The notes beneath the pieces were generated by a model that saw only the letters and a list, made by a program, of their open reading frames with translations, made no database searches and was not told the origin of the DNA. Of a stretch of DNA of 42,332 nt, positions 25,426 to 33,914 are shown piece after piece. The translations under genes were made by a program, and so were the position numbers. Every line of letters starts with the position of its first letter. The first letter of the stretch is position 1. The stretch is from an uncultured Clostridium sp. (GTDB lineage: Bacteria > Bacillota > Clostridia > TANB77 > CAG-508): NCBI GenBank assembly GCA_902462295.1, contig CABQAZ010000015.1, positions 1 to 42,332 on the forward strand, in the 5' to 3' direction.

Positions 25426-25512
25426 AAAATAAACCATTCTACTTTTGGCAGGGTAAATGGTTTATTCAAATAATCTCTGGCAAAACCGTATCTAACGGAA
25501 TTGTCAATTCCT
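25421..25512 (-). ncRNA. Candidate antisense RNA antitoxin
   Basis: A minus-strand transcript from the promoter at 25519-25548 would start near 25512 and end at the hairpin AATAAACCATT/AATGGTTTATT (25428-25466), which on this strand is followed by TTTTTATTT. It would be about 90 nt, has no convincing reading frame, and is complementary to the 3' untranslated region of the 37-aa peptide gene, including the CAAAACCGT segment. Convergent antisense RNAs sharing a 3' region are the rule in par/Fst and txpA/RatA-type loci. The transcript itself is predicted, not shown. Confidence 0.55.
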
Positions 25513-25520
25513 ATTTTTAT
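25497..25520 (+). terminator. Short terminator of the peptide transcript
   Basis: GGAATT, a GTC loop and AATTCC are followed by TATTTTTATT on the plus strand. It overlaps the start region of the antisense RNA. Confidence 0.5.
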
Positions 25521-25548
25521 TATACTCCATTTTGAAGAACAAAGTCAA
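25519..25548 (-). promoter_or_regulatory. Promoter of the antisense RNA
   Basis: Read on the minus strand: TTGACT, 18 bp and a perfect TATAAT. No other minus-strand gene lies downstream, so an RNA product is the simplest use. Confidence 0.7.
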
Positions 25549-25746
25549 TAAAATTATAAAAAATTTTATAACTGAACATGTTCCAGTTGCATTGTTTTTT
25601 GTGTGAGTAGAAAAATACAAAAGTAATTTATTTAAAAAAGTACTACACAAATAAGAAATAATGTGATACAATAAAAAGCGAAAATTATAAGAAAAAGGAT
25701 AAAAACCTTGAAAATATAGTAAAAAATTAAAGAGGAGGAAAGAGAG

Positions 25747-26472
25747 ATGTCAGGACATAGCAAATGGCACAACATACAAGCAAAAAAAGGAAAAGCAGAT
25801 GCTGCAAGAGGAAAAATATTTACAAAACTAGGAAGAGAATTATTAATAGCAGTAAAACAAGGAGGACCAGACCCAGCAGGAAACTCAAAATTAAAAGATG
25901 TAATAGCAAAATGTAAAGCAGCTAACATGCCAAATGACACAATAAACAATGCAATAAAAAAAGCATCAGGAGAAGGAAATTCAGCAAATTATGAAGAAGT
26001 AGTATATGAAGGATATGGACCAAACGGAGTTGCTGTAATAGTAAATGCAAATACAGACAATAGAAATAGAACAGCTGCTGACGTAAGACATGTATTTGAC
26101 AAAGCTGGTGGAAATTTAGGAACAACAGGATGTGTATCATATATGTTTAACAAAAAAGGTGTAATAGTAATAGAAAAAACTTCAACAAATATGGAAGAAG
26201 AAGAGTTAATGATGTTAGCATTAGATGCAGGAGCAGAAGATTTTGAAGTATCTGAAGAAGTATATGAAATAACAACAGAACCATCAGACTTTTCAGCTGT
26301 AAGAGAAAAATTAGAAGAATCAGGTTTAACATTTTTAGAAGCAGAAGTACAGATGATTCCAACAACAACAGTAGCACTAGATGAGGCAGGACAAGAAAAA
26401 ATGGAAAGATTAATAGATAGACTTGAAGAATTAGATGATGTTATGGACGTATATCATAATTGGGAAGAATAA
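25747..26472 (+). CDS. yebC: YebC/PmpR-family regulator or translation factor
   Basis: This 241-residue protein has the normal length and starts after AGAGGAGGAAAGAGAG. The N-terminus MSGHSKWHNIQAKKGKADAA is diagnostic for YebC, followed by RGKIFTKLGRELLIAVKQGG. YEEVVYEGYGPNGVAVIV, TDNRNRTAADVRH and the conserved Cys-containing GNLGTTGCVSYMF mark the other domains. YebC proteins have been described as transcription regulators, and some relieve ribosome stalling at prolines. Which role holds here cannot be told. It is monocistronic. Upstream, about 25672-25677 (TACAAT) could be its -10. Codons are strongly A-ending, typical of a highly expressed core gene in this genome. Confidence 0.97.
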   Translation: MSGHSKWHNIQAKKGKADAARGKIFTKLGRELLIAVKQGGPDPAGNSKLKDVIAKCKAANMPNDTINNAIKKASGEGNSANYEEVVYEGYGPNGVAVIVNANTDNRNRTAADVRHVFDKAGGNLGTTGCVSYMFNKKGVIVIEKTSTNMEEEELMMLALDAGAEDFEVSEEVYEITTEPSDFSAVREKLEESGLTFLEAEVQMIPTTTVALDEAGQEKMERLIDRLEELDDVMDVYHNWEE

Positions 26473-26476
26473 AAAT

Positions 26477-26517
26477 AAAAAAACTGTCAAAATAGAAAAA
26501 ATCTTGACAGTTTTTTT
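26477..26517 (+). terminator. Terminator of yebC
   Basis: AAAAAACTGTCAA pairs with TTGACAGTTTTTT. Its right arm contains TTGACA 17 bp upstream of TAAACT and may double as the -35 of the next gene. Confidence 0.85.
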
Positions 26518-26574
26518 CTATTATAGTAAACTAATAATATATAAAATTTTTATAGAAAAAGGAAGGGGAAAAAA

Positions 26575-27906
26575 ATGAAAAAGAAAACTTTATTAGCACT
26601 ACTAATAGTAGTAATATTAATTGGAGCAGGAGTTGTATATTCATATTTTGCAACAGATGCATTTAAAACAAACAAAGATATATTTTTCTCATATATCTTA
26701 AATGATGATATGTTTAAGAATTTAGAAGATGAAAAATTAGCAGAATATATAAAGAAACAAGAAGATACAGCATATACAAACAAAGGAGAAATATCAGTAA
26801 ATGCAAAAGTAAATCAAAATGATTATCTAAAATCACTTGATGACACATCATCAAATATACAAATGTTAAACAATAGTAAAATAACATTTGAAGGAAAAAC
26901 AGACAACAATAAAAAATCAGCAGAACAAACAGTAACAGTTGATTTATCAATGGGAGTTAATATACCATTTAAAATCAAACGTGATGGAGATACATTTGGA
27001 ATGCAATCAAATTTACTAGATAGTAAATATATAGCAATAAGAAATGAAAACTTAAAAGAATTATGCAAAAGATTTGATATTGAAGCAGATGAAATTCCAG
27101 ACAAAATTGAATTATCAAAAGAAAAATTTACAGATGAAGAATTAAAAACTTTAAAAAATAAATATATATCAATATTAGATGAAAACTTAGACGAAGATTT
27201 ATTTAGCAAAGAAAAAGTAGATAATGAAACAGTAATAACATTAAAAATGACAGATGAAAAATGTATAGAAATATTAACAAAAATATTAGAAACATTACGT
27301 AATGATGAAATATTACTAAATAAATTACCAGCAGGAATAAATAAAGAAGACATTCAAAAACAAATTGATGAAATGATAGAAGAAATAAAGAAAGCAGACA
27401 AAAATGAAAATGAAACTGTAGAAGTTAAAATAAATACAAAATCAAAAAAATTGAAAAAAATTGAGATTGCAATTATAGAAAATGACACAAAAACAATGTC
27501 TACAGTATTAGAAAATAATGAAAATCAATTAACAATAAAAAATTATGAAGATGGTAATTTAACAGCAGAATTAGACATAACAAAAGAAACAAATGGAAAT
27601 GATTTAACATATACAATAAAAATGTTGGTAGACGACTCTGAAAAAGGAAAAGCAGAAGTTAGCCTAAAAATGGATTATAAAAACCTACAAGCATTAGATA
27701 ATGTTGAAGAAAACTATGAAGCAAAAATATCATATGAAGAAGATACAGAAATAAGTTTAAATTTCAAAAACGAAAAAACATTTAGCCAAAACTTAGAAAT
27801 AGATGGATTAAATACTGATAATGCAACAATACTAAATGACGCAACAGATGATGAAATTCAAAATTTATTATTACAAATCTATCAAAGTTTAGGATTAATG
27901 GAATAA
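26575..27906 (+). CDS. Membrane-anchored extracellular protein of unknown function, 443 aa
   Basis: The ATG follows GGAAGGGG. The N-terminus KKKTLLALLIVVILIGAGVV is a signal anchor without a clear lipobox. The rest is extracellular, Lys/Glu/Asn-rich, and predicted as alternating beta strands with helices at about 145-215 and 265-290. Phrases such as VDLSMGVNIPFKIKRDGD and a repeated TLKMTDEK...-like pattern recall clostridial surface proteins found near spoIIIA. I do not recognise a defined domain. It lies between yebC and spoIIIAA with its own terminator, so operon membership with spoIIIA is unlikely. A sporulation role is only suggested by position. Confidence 0.8.
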   Translation: MKKKTLLALLIVVILIGAGVVYSYFATDAFKTNKDIFFSYILNDDMFKNLEDEKLAEYIKKQEDTAYTNKGEISVNAKVNQNDYLKSLDDTSSNIQMLNNSKITFEGKTDNNKKSAEQTVTVDLSMGVNIPFKIKRDGDTFGMQSNLLDSKYIAIRNENLKELCKRFDIEADEIPDKIELSKEKFTDEELKTLKNKYISILDENLDEDLFSKEKVDNETVITLKMTDEKCIEILTKILETLRNDEILLNKLPAGINKEDIQKQIDEMIEEIKKADKNENETVEVKINTKSKKLKKIEIAIIENDTKTMSTVLENNENQLTIKNYEDGNLTAELDITKETNGNDLTYTIKMLVDDSEKGKAEVSLKMDYKNLQALDNVEENYEAKISYEEDTEISLNFKNEKTFSQNLEIDGLNTDNATILNDATDDEIQNLLLQIYQSLGLME

Positions 27907-27928
27907 AGGAGTTCTAAAATAAATAAAG

Positions 27929-27959
27929 AGAGCATATATTATATATATATGCTCTTTTT
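27929..27959 (+). terminator. Terminator upstream of the spoIIIA operon
   Basis: AGAGCATATAT and ATATATGCTCT are followed by TTTT. Confidence 0.8.
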
Positions 27960-28004
27960 GCATGAAGAAAGAGCTATTTATGTAGAATTTCTAAGGAGAA
28001 AAAA

Positions 28005-28889
28005 ATGACGGGATTAGAAATTGTATTGGAATATTTACCATTAAATATCAGAAAATTTATAATAGAAAAGGAAAATATCGAAGAAATAAGGCTTAGAAGC
28101 AATAAACCATTAGCATTAAAAATTGGACAAGAAATGAGAATGATAGAACATATTGTTAGTCAACAAGAAATAATGCAGTCATTTGAAAGAATATGTGAAA
28201 ATTCAGTATATTCATATAGAAGACAAATTTGTGATGGATACATAACTATTAAAGGGGGAAATAGAGTCGGAATAGTAGGAAGTGCAGTAGTAGATAATGA
28301 AAAAGTTATAAATATAAATTATATATCAAGTTTAAATTTCAGAATTGCCAAACAGAGAATTGGATGTAGTAATAAAATAATAAAAGATATAATAGATTTT
28401 AAAAATAATAATATTTATAATACATTAATAGTTTCTCCACCAGGATGCGGGAAAACAACACTCTTACGAGATATAGTCAGAAATGTAAGTGATGGAATTA
28501 ATGCTATTGGTTTTAGAGGAAAGACAGTTGGTGTTGTTGATGAAAGAGGTGAAATTGCAGCAATGTATAAAGGTATACCACAAAATGATATTGGAGTTAG
28601 AACAGATGTTATTGATAATATGCCAAAACCAGAAGCAATGAGGATGTTAGTACGTTCTATGTCTCCAGATATAATTGCTTGTGATGAAATAGGAAGTTTA
28701 GAAGATGTAAAAGCTATTGATTATGCTATGTATTCTGGTGTAAAAGGAATTTTTACAGCACATGGTAAAGATATAGATGAAATAAATAAAAATTCAGAAA
28801 TTTCTATACTTTTAAAAAAACATGTATTTGAGAGAATAATTTTATTAAATCCAAGGAAAAGGGGAGATGAAGAATGTATTTGCCTTTAA
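28005..28889 (+). CDS. spoIIIAA: Stage III sporulation protein AA (ATPase)
   Basis: SpoIIIAA is the secretion-type ATPase thought to power the SpoIIIA-SpoIIQ channel between mother cell and forespore. It is 294 residues, the usual length. Walker A is SPPGCGKTTLLRDI (144-157). DERGEIAAMYKGIPQNDIGVRTDV is characteristic of the family, and CDEIGSLEDVKAIDYA contains Walker B. The start has AAGGAG. It overlaps spoIIIAB by 16 nt. The gene opens the operon; expression is expected in the mother cell from a SigE promoter, but no confident SigE site was seen. Confidence 0.97.
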   Translation: MTGLEIVLEYLPLNIRKFIIEKENIEEIRLRSNKPLALKIGQEMRMIEHIVSQQEIMQSFERICENSVYSYRRQICDGYITIKGGNRVGIVGSAVVDNEKVININYISSLNFRIAKQRIGCSNKIIKDIIDFKNNNIYNTLIVSPPGCGKTTLLRDIVRNVSDGINAIGFRGKTVGVVDERGEIAAMYKGIPQNDIGVRTDVIDNMPKPEAMRMLVRSMSPDIIACDEIGSLEDVKAIDYAMYSGVKGIFTAHGKDIDEINKNSEISILLKKHVFERIILLNPRKRGDEECICL

Positions 28890-29398
28890 TACAAGGAGTA
28901 AAGTATATATTATTGATAGGTATTTTTGGACTTTCAACAGCAATAGGGTTTCTAATTTCAAAATCTTATCAAAATAGAGTTATTGAATTAAAAGAATTTA
29001 AAAACATATTAAATATTATGAAAACTAAAATAAAATTTACATATGAGCCATTAGCAGAGATTTTTAAGCAAATAGCAAAAGAAAATCAAACCAGTATTGA
29101 AAAAATTTTTGGTCAAATGGCAAATCAATTAACATATAATCAAGCAAAAGATGTTTGGGAAGATTGTATACAAAATGCAGATATTAGTATAAAACAAGAG
29201 GATAAAGATATTTTAAAAAAACTAGGAAGACTGTTAGGACAAACTGATGTAGATGGTCAGATTAGTGAAATAGAGGTTACTGAAAGTTTTTTAGATATGC
29301 AAATAGAAAAAGCAGAAGAAGAAAAAAAGAAAAATCAGAAAATATATAAAACTTTGGGAGTTGTAGCTGGGTTGGTATTTGTTATTATATTATTTTGA
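28874..29398 (+). CDS. spoIIIAB: Stage III sporulation protein AB
   Basis: SpoIIIAB is an inner-membrane, GspF-like component of the mother-cell channel complex. It has 174 residues. The N-terminal membrane helix is LLIGIFGLSTAIGFLISKS, followed by RVIELKEFKNILNIMKTKI and a helical cytoplasmic region. The C-terminal helix is TLGVVAGLVFVIILF. The start overlaps the end of spoIIIAA, so translation is coupled; GGAAAAGGGGAGATG supplies the ribosome binding site inside spoIIIAA. Confidence 0.95.
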   Translation: MYLPLIQGVKYILLIGIFGLSTAIGFLISKSYQNRVIELKEFKNILNIMKTKIKFTYEPLAEIFKQIAKENQTSIEKIFGQMANQLTYNQAKDVWEDCIQNADISIKQEDKDILKKLGRLLGQTDVDGQISEIEVTESFLDMQIEKAEEEKKKNQKIYKTLGVVAGLVFVIILF

Positions 29399-29416
29399 TA
29401 GAAAGGAAATAAAAAC

Positions 29417-29611
29417 ATGGATATAAATTTATTATTTAAGATTGCTGCTATTGGGATACTAGTTGCAGTGTTACACCAAGTTTTAGTAAGAGCAGGAAGA
29501 GAAGACCAAGCTATGATGACAACTTTAGCAGGACTTGTTATAGTATTATCAATGGTAATAAAGGAAATAAGTTCATTATTTCAGACAGTTAGAACCTTAT
29601 TTGATTTGTAA
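29417..29611 (+). CDS. spoIIIAC: Stage III sporulation protein AC
   Basis: Small 64-residue membrane protein with two helices (about 3-22 and 36-52). LLFKIAAIGILVAVLHQVL and the conserved GREDQAMMTTLAGLVIVL match SpoIIIAC, a small channel component. It lies 18 nt after spoIIIAB with GAAAGG upstream. Confidence 0.95.
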   Translation: MDINLLFKIAAIGILVAVLHQVLVRAGREDQAMMTTLAGLVIVLSMVIKEISSLFQTVRTLFDL

Positions 29612-29634
29612 GATTATTAATTAAGAGGTGAAAC

Positions 29635-30024
29635 ATGGAAGAGATAATAAAAATAGTTGGAATAGGCTTGATTGCATTAGTAGTTGTAATTATTTTAAAA
29701 CAATATAGACCTGAATTTGCTTTATATATTTCTATAATTGCAGGTGTATTAATTCTAGGGTTGACAATGAAAAAAATTACAGGGATTGTAAATTTATTAA
29801 AAACTATCTCTGATAAGACATATATTAATAAACAATTTTTAGAAATCTTACTAAAGATTACAGGAATAGCAATTATCACGGAATTTGCTGTAAATATTTG
29901 TACAGATGCAGGAGAAAAAGCGATAGCTAGCAAAATTGAAATAGGAAGCAAAGTTATTATTATTGCAATATCAATTCCCATAATTTCAAGTCTATTAGAG
30001 CTTATAGTAGAAATATTACCATAG
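29635..30024 (+). CDS. spoIIIAD: Stage III sporulation protein AD
   Basis: Membrane protein of 129 residues with three or four helices, opening EEIIKIVGIGLIALVVVIIL and containing the conserved LKQYRPEFALYISIIAGVLI. GITEFAV-type residues appear as LLKITGIAIITEFAVNIC, followed by DAGEKAIASKIEIGSKVII, diagnostic for SpoIIIAD. AGAGGTG precedes the ATG. It belongs to the channel complex. Confidence 0.95.
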   Translation: MEEIIKIVGIGLIALVVVIILKQYRPEFALYISIIAGVLILGLTMKKITGIVNLLKTISDKTYINKQFLEILLKITGIAIITEFAVNICTDAGEKAIASKIEIGSKVIIIAISIPIISSLLELIVEILP

Positions 30025-30041
30025 ATAAGAGAGGGATTAAT

Positions 30042-31184
30042 ATGAAGAAAATAATTTTAATATTTATCCTAGTGTTAATGATACCTACGCCAGTTCTAGC
30101 TGAAACAGAAGAAGAAATAATGCAAACTACTGAAGAAAAATTTAACATAAATGAATTTATAAAAGAAGCAGACAAGTATTCTGGGGATTTTTTTGCGGAT
30201 ATTAATATAAAAGATATGTTTAATGAAGCAATGCAAGGAAAGATTAATAATCAAACATTATTTAAAAAAGTTATAAAGCTTTTTGGACAAGAAGTAAACA
30301 CAAGTCTAAAAGTTCTAATAAGTATTTTAGTTATAATAGTAATACATGGAATATTAAAATCTATAACAGATAGTCTTGATAATAGTAATGTATCACAGAT
30401 AATATATTTTGTTCAGTACATATTGATAGTTACATTAATAATGTCTAACTTTACAGGAATAATAAAATTGGTAAAAGAAACAGCAAATAATTTAGTTGGT
30501 TTTATAAATGTATTATTTCCATTGCTTTTAACTTTGATGGTATATACGGGAAATATTACAACAAGTACAATATTAGAACCGATTATATTATTTATTAGCA
30601 ATTTTATAGGAAACATAATTGTAGATGTATTAATACCAATAGTTTTGATAATTGTGGTATTTTCAATAACATCTAAAGTTTCAGAAAAGATACAAATAGA
30701 GAAAATATCAAAATTTTTAAAATCAGGAGTTATATGGTTTTTGGGAATAGTTTTAACAGTATTTGTGGGAATTGTATCATTAGAGGGAACATTAAGTAGT
30801 AGTATAGATGGAATTACTGCAAAGACAGCCAAAGCGACTGTTTCAACTGTTATTCCAGTAGTAGGAAAAGTACTAGGAGATGTTGTTGATAGTGTACTCG
30901 GATGTGGAGTAATATTAAAAAACACTATTGGCTTTATAGGAGTAATTGTAGTAGTAGGAATATGTATTATTCCAATATTAAAGCTAGGAACATTAAGTAT
31001 TATATATAGTCTTGCGTCTGCTGTAATACAACCTATTGCAGATGAAAAAATTGTAAAACTTTTAGAAGAAATGAGTGGAGTATTTAAAATATTACTTGGT
31101 ATTTTATGTAGTCTTTCTATAATTCTTATTGTTGGAATAACAATGGTTGTAAAAATTTCAAATAGTGGGATGATGTATCGATGA
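30042..31184 (+). CDS. spoIIIAE: Stage III sporulation protein AE
   Basis: Polytopic membrane protein of 380 residues with an N-terminal signal-like helix (IILIFILVLMIPTPVLA, cleavage likely after VLA), then an acidic extracellular stretch to about 80, and about seven or eight further membrane helices. Conserved features include DSVLGCGVILKNTIGFIGVI and IIYSLASAVIQPIADEKIVKLL. SpoIIIAE is the largest membrane part of the mother-cell complex. Its stop overlaps the start of spoIIIAF by 4 nt (ATGA). Confidence 0.96.
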   Translation: MKKIILIFILVLMIPTPVLAETEEEIMQTTEEKFNINEFIKEADKYSGDFFADINIKDMFNEAMQGKINNQTLFKKVIKLFGQEVNTSLKVLISILVIIVIHGILKSITDSLDNSNVSQIIYFVQYILIVTLIMSNFTGIIKLVKETANNLVGFINVLFPLLLTLMVYTGNITTSTILEPIILFISNFIGNIIVDVLIPIVLIIVVFSITSKVSEKIQIEKISKFLKSGVIWFLGIVLTVFVGIVSLEGTLSSSIDGITAKTAKATVSTVIPVVGKVLGDVVDSVLGCGVILKNTIGFIGVIVVVGICIIPILKLGTLSIIYSLASAVIQPIADEKIVKLLEEMSGVFKILLGILCSLSIILIVGITMVVKISNSGMMYR

Positions 31185-31681
31185 TTAAATTTGTTAGTTC
31201 ATGGACAGAACAAATAGTAATAGCTGTTGTTATTGTAACTATTATAGAATTAATTTTACCAAAGAACAAAAATAAAAAATATATACAAATGGTTATGGGA
31301 ATATATGTTTTATTTAACATAATTTCTCCAATAATAAAAAATAAAGAAGCAATTTCAATAGATGAATACAATATAGAAAAATATGAAACAAAATCTCAAT
31401 ATGAGATAGACCAAAGTTCAATGGATGAAAGAATTGAAAAGATTTATTTGGAAGAATTAGAAAATAAAATAACATCTAGATTTGAAGAAGAGGGATTTTA
31501 TGTTGAAAAATGTATTATAGACGCAGTTTTAGATACAAGTAAGAAAAATGCAGGAATTCATTCAATTACAATAAAAATTAAAGGACCTGTTGATGAATCT
31601 AAGCTTAATAAAGTTGCTGAGGAAATTGCTTCAGAGTATGAGATTGAAAAAGATAAAATTAAATTAAGTGTGAAAATATAA
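31181..31681 (+). CDS. spoIIIAF: Stage III sporulation protein AF
   Basis: SpoIIIAF has 166 residues. Two N-terminal membrane helices (about 10-28 and 37-53, VMGIYVLFNIISPII) are followed by a soluble domain with a ring-building-motif-like fold; YEIEKDKIKLSVKI is at the end. The start overlaps spoIIIAE by the ATGA sequence. A 69-nt gap with a possible nested hairpin (31694-31727, TAGGTTT/AAACCTA) separates it from spoIIIAG. Confidence 0.94.
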   Translation: MIKFVSSWTEQIVIAVVIVTIIELILPKNKNKKYIQMVMGIYVLFNIISPIIKNKEAISIDEYNIEKYETKSQYEIDQSSMDERIEKIYLEELENKITSRFEEEGFYVEKCIIDAVLDTSKKNAGIHSITIKIKGPVDESKLNKVAEEIASEYEIEKDKIKLSVKI

Positions 31682-31750
31682 TTATTGTGGCAATAGGTTT
31701 ATAGGTAAAACCTTTAGTAAAAACCTAAATATATTATACAAGGAGGATTT

Positions 31751-32362
31751 ATGTTTAAGGAATTATTAAAAAAGAGTGAAGATGGAAAAGACAAAAAGAA
31801 GCAGATTGAGAATATTATTATATTTATAATAATATTAATAATAACAGTACTGATAATAAATAGCATGTGGTCAACAGATAATAAAGGTAGTAAAAATAAT
31901 ACTCAAGATACGTCAAAAGTGCTTGCTCAAACAACTTCGAATACTACTTCTGAACAAGATAATCTAGAAAAGAACTTAGAAGATATATTAGAAAGTATAG
32001 ATGGAGTTGGAAAAGTAAAAGTGTTAATAAAATATTCTGAAAGTAGTACTGTTGTTGCTATGTATAATGAAACCACATCTGAAAGTACAACAAAAGAAAA
32101 TAATAGTGATGGAGGTAGTAAAGATGTAAAGGAAAAAGAAAATAAAAAAGAAATTGTATATTCAGATGAAGATGGACAAAATAAACCAATTACTGAAAAA
32201 GTTGTTATGCCTGTAATAGAGGGAGCAATAATAACTGCTCAAGGAGCTAAAGATGCGAATATAAAATCTTCTATAGTAAGTGCTGTAGAAGCTATTACAG
32301 GACTTGCTGTACATAAAATTCAAGTTTTTGAAATGCGGTTCAAATTAGAGGGAGGTGAATGA
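31751..32362 (+). CDS. spoIIIAG: Stage III sporulation protein AG
   Basis: SpoIIIAG forms the large ring of the channel in the intermembrane space. It has 203 residues. After a short basic cytoplasmic part, the membrane helix is IIIFIIILIITVLIINSMW. The ring-building motif is visible in LEDILESIDGVGKVKVLIKY and the conserved VVMPVIEGAIITAQGAKDAN, and the C-terminal VSAVEAITGLAVHKIQVFEM is typical. AAGGAGG precedes the ATG. A Ser/Thr/Lys insertion at about 100-130 sits at the usual beta-insertion site. Confidence 0.96.
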   Translation: MFKELLKKSEDGKDKKKQIENIIIFIIILIITVLIINSMWSTDNKGSKNNTQDTSKVLAQTTSNTTSEQDNLEKNLEDILESIDGVGKVKVLIKYSESSTVVAMYNETTSESTTKENNSDGGSKDVKEKENKKEIVYSDEDGQNKPITEKVVMPVIEGAIITAQGAKDANIKSSIVSAVEAITGLAVHKIQVFEMRFKLEGGE

Positions 32363-32363
32363 A

Positions 32364-32975
32364 TTGAAAATAAAAAAAGGGTCTGTGGCAATTTATATTT
32401 TTGCATTGGTGTTAGTTACTGCAGGATATTGGGCATATATATCTAATGAATCTCAGACATTGGAGACTGTTAGTGTTGGAAATCAAAATACAACAGATGA
32501 ACATCTTGGTGATGCTACTTTGGTAAGTAACAATGAGGTTGTGGGTCAGGAAAATCAAGAAAATGAAAAAAAGGATGAGTCTCAAGATAATAAAGAGCAG
32601 ACAGAAGAGACTTCGGCTTTAAAAGAAGATGATTATTTTCAAGAATCAAAATTGTCAAGAGATACAATGTATTCTCAAACATTGGAGACATATCAGAAAA
32701 TTTTAGATAATGCTAATGTTTCTGAAGAACAAAAAGCTGTTGTTACACAAGAGATTACAGCATTAAATAAAGAGAAGAATGCAATAATGATTTGCGAAAA
32801 TTTGATGTCTACTAAGGGATTTAATAAGTGTGTGATTTTTGTGAATGTTGATAGTATAAGTGTTATTGTTGGAGTTGATGAACTTAAGACTGATGAAATT
32901 GCTCAAATTCAAAATATTGTTTCAAGAGAAATGAATGCGAAAGTTGAAAATATTCATATAATGACTAAAAAATAG
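32364..32975 (+). CDS. spoIIIAH: Stage III sporulation protein AH
   Basis: SpoIIIAH is the mother-cell partner of forespore SpoIIQ. The start chosen is TTG 32364, because GGGAGGTG (32350-32357) lies 6-7 nt before it; a GTG at 32355 in the same frame falls inside that Shine-Dalgarno. The result is 203 residues. The membrane anchor is SVAIYIFALVLVTAGYWAYI, then an acidic Glu/Gln linker (about 35-85) and the YscJ/FliF-like ring-building domain with QTLETYQKILDNANVSEEQK and FNKCVIFVNVDSISVIV. It is the last gene of the operon. Repeat element copy 2 begins 33 nt after the stop. Confidence 0.95.
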   Translation: MKIKKGSVAIYIFALVLVTAGYWAYISNESQTLETVSVGNQNTTDEHLGDATLVSNNEVVGQENQENEKKDESQDNKEQTEETSALKEDDYFQESKLSRDTMYSQTLETYQKILDNANVSEEQKAVVTQEITALNKEKNAIMICENLMSTKGFNKCVIFVNVDSISVIVGVDELKTDEIAQIQNIVSREMNAKVENIHIMTKK

Positions 32976-33007
32976 TTACTTGGTAATGATTTATTTTAAA
33001 TTTACAT

Positions 33008-33192
33008 AGAAATCCTTGAAGTATAAGCTTTTTATTACATTCCTCAGTTTATTACAAAATTTAAGAAATTCTAATTTATTTTATGGTTCCTTTCCACTAT
33101 CGTGAACTCTTACCATAAAACTACATAGAATTTCTAAAATTTTTCCATGCACATTCGTCACTTCATTTAAAGCTTATATTTCAAGGATTTCT
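33008..33192 (+). repeat. 185-bp palindromic element, copy 2
   Basis: It has the same layout as copy 1: outer stem AGAAATCCTTGAAGTATAAG paired with its complement at the right end (one G-T wobble), inner stems as in copy 1, and the same conserved loop core CACTATCGTGAACTCTTA. Five positions of the outer stem differ from copy 1 with matching changes on the other arm. It lies 33 nt after spoIIIAH. Confidence 0.9.
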
Positions 33193-33252
33193 TTTTTTAA
33201 ATTAGTTGAAACCATTATCTTGTAAAAAAATAAAAATATGTATAAAAATTGA

Positions 33253-33289
33253 TTGATTTTAATAATAAAATGTGATATTCTACAGAATA
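33253..33289 (+). promoter_or_regulatory. Promoter of rubrerythrin with a dyad at the -10
   Basis: TTGATT, 17 bp and TATTCT. The -10 is one arm of the dyad TATTCTACAGAATA (33276-33289), a possible repressor site. It does not match the Bacillus PerR box well; the regulator is unknown. Confidence 0.6.
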
Positions 33290-33312
33290 GATAAATTTAG
33301 GAGGTAATTGAT

Positions 33313-33852
33313 ATGGAATTAAAAGGTTCAAAAACAGAACAAAATTTAATGACAGCTTTTGCTGGAGAATCACAAGCAAGAAATAAATATACATATTTTG
33401 CAAGTAAAGCTAAAAAAGAAGGTTATGAACAAATTGCAGCTATTTTTCAAGAAACAGCTGATAATGAAAAAGAACATGCTAAAATGTGGTTTAAATTATT
33501 AAATGGTGGAGAAATTGGAACAACTGCTGAAAACTTACAAGCTGCAGCAGATGGAGAAAATTATGAATGGACAGATATGTATGCAGAATTTGCAAAAACA
33601 GCTAAAGAGGAAGGTTTTACAAAAATAGCATATTTATTTGAAGAAGTAGCAAAAATAGAAAAAGAACATGAAGAAAGATATTTAAAACTATTAGCAAATG
33701 TAAAAGATGGAAAAGTATTTGAAGCTGGAGAAGTAAAAATATGGAAATGTAGAAATTGCGGACATATAGTTGTTGGAACATCAGCACCAGAAGTTTGTCC
33801 AGTATGCAATCATCCAAAAGCATATTTTGAAATAAAAGCAGAAAATTATTAA
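33313..33852 (+). CDS. rbr: Rubrerythrin
   Basis: Rubrerythrin of 179 residues, an NADH-linked peroxide scavenger in anaerobes. The ferritin-like diiron domain (about 1-135) has the two ligand helices with GESQARNKYTYFASKA and TADNEKEHAKMW, and again AYLFEEVAKIEKEHEERY. The C-terminal rubredoxin domain has WKCRNCGHIVVG and EVCPVCNHPKAYF, giving the four Cys for one iron. TAGGAGGT precedes the ATG. It is monocistronic, faces gerA, and shares a hairpin terminator with it. It supports an anaerobic lifestyle. Confidence 0.97.
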   Translation: MELKGSKTEQNLMTAFAGESQARNKYTYFASKAKKEGYEQIAAIFQETADNEKEHAKMWFKLLNGGEIGTTAENLQAAADGENYEWTDMYAEFAKTAKEEGFTKIAYLFEEVAKIEKEHEERYLKLLANVKDGKVFEAGEVKIWKCRNCGHIVVGTSAPEVCPVCNHPKAYFEIKAENY

Positions 33853-33864
33853 AATTATATAAAG

Positions 33865-33911
33865 AGACCAATTTTTAAAATAGTGTTTACTCAAAAGAAT
33901 TGGTCTTTTTA
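33865..33911. terminator. Shared terminator between rbr and gerA
   Basis: AGACCAATT and AATTGGTCT pair across a 24-nt loop. The T run is on the plus side; the minus side is weaker. Confidence 0.65.
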
Positions 33912-33914
33912 TAG

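Noticed and set aside
25266..25469. 67-aa open frame on the minus strand across the small peptide gene
   Set aside because: No ribosome binding site, and the strong minus-strand terminator at 25428-25466 lies in it; it is better explained as antisense to the peptide gene.
31694..31727. Riboswitch or terminator between spoIIIAF and spoIIIAG
   Set aside because: Only a weak nested hairpin without a T run; the operon clearly continues.
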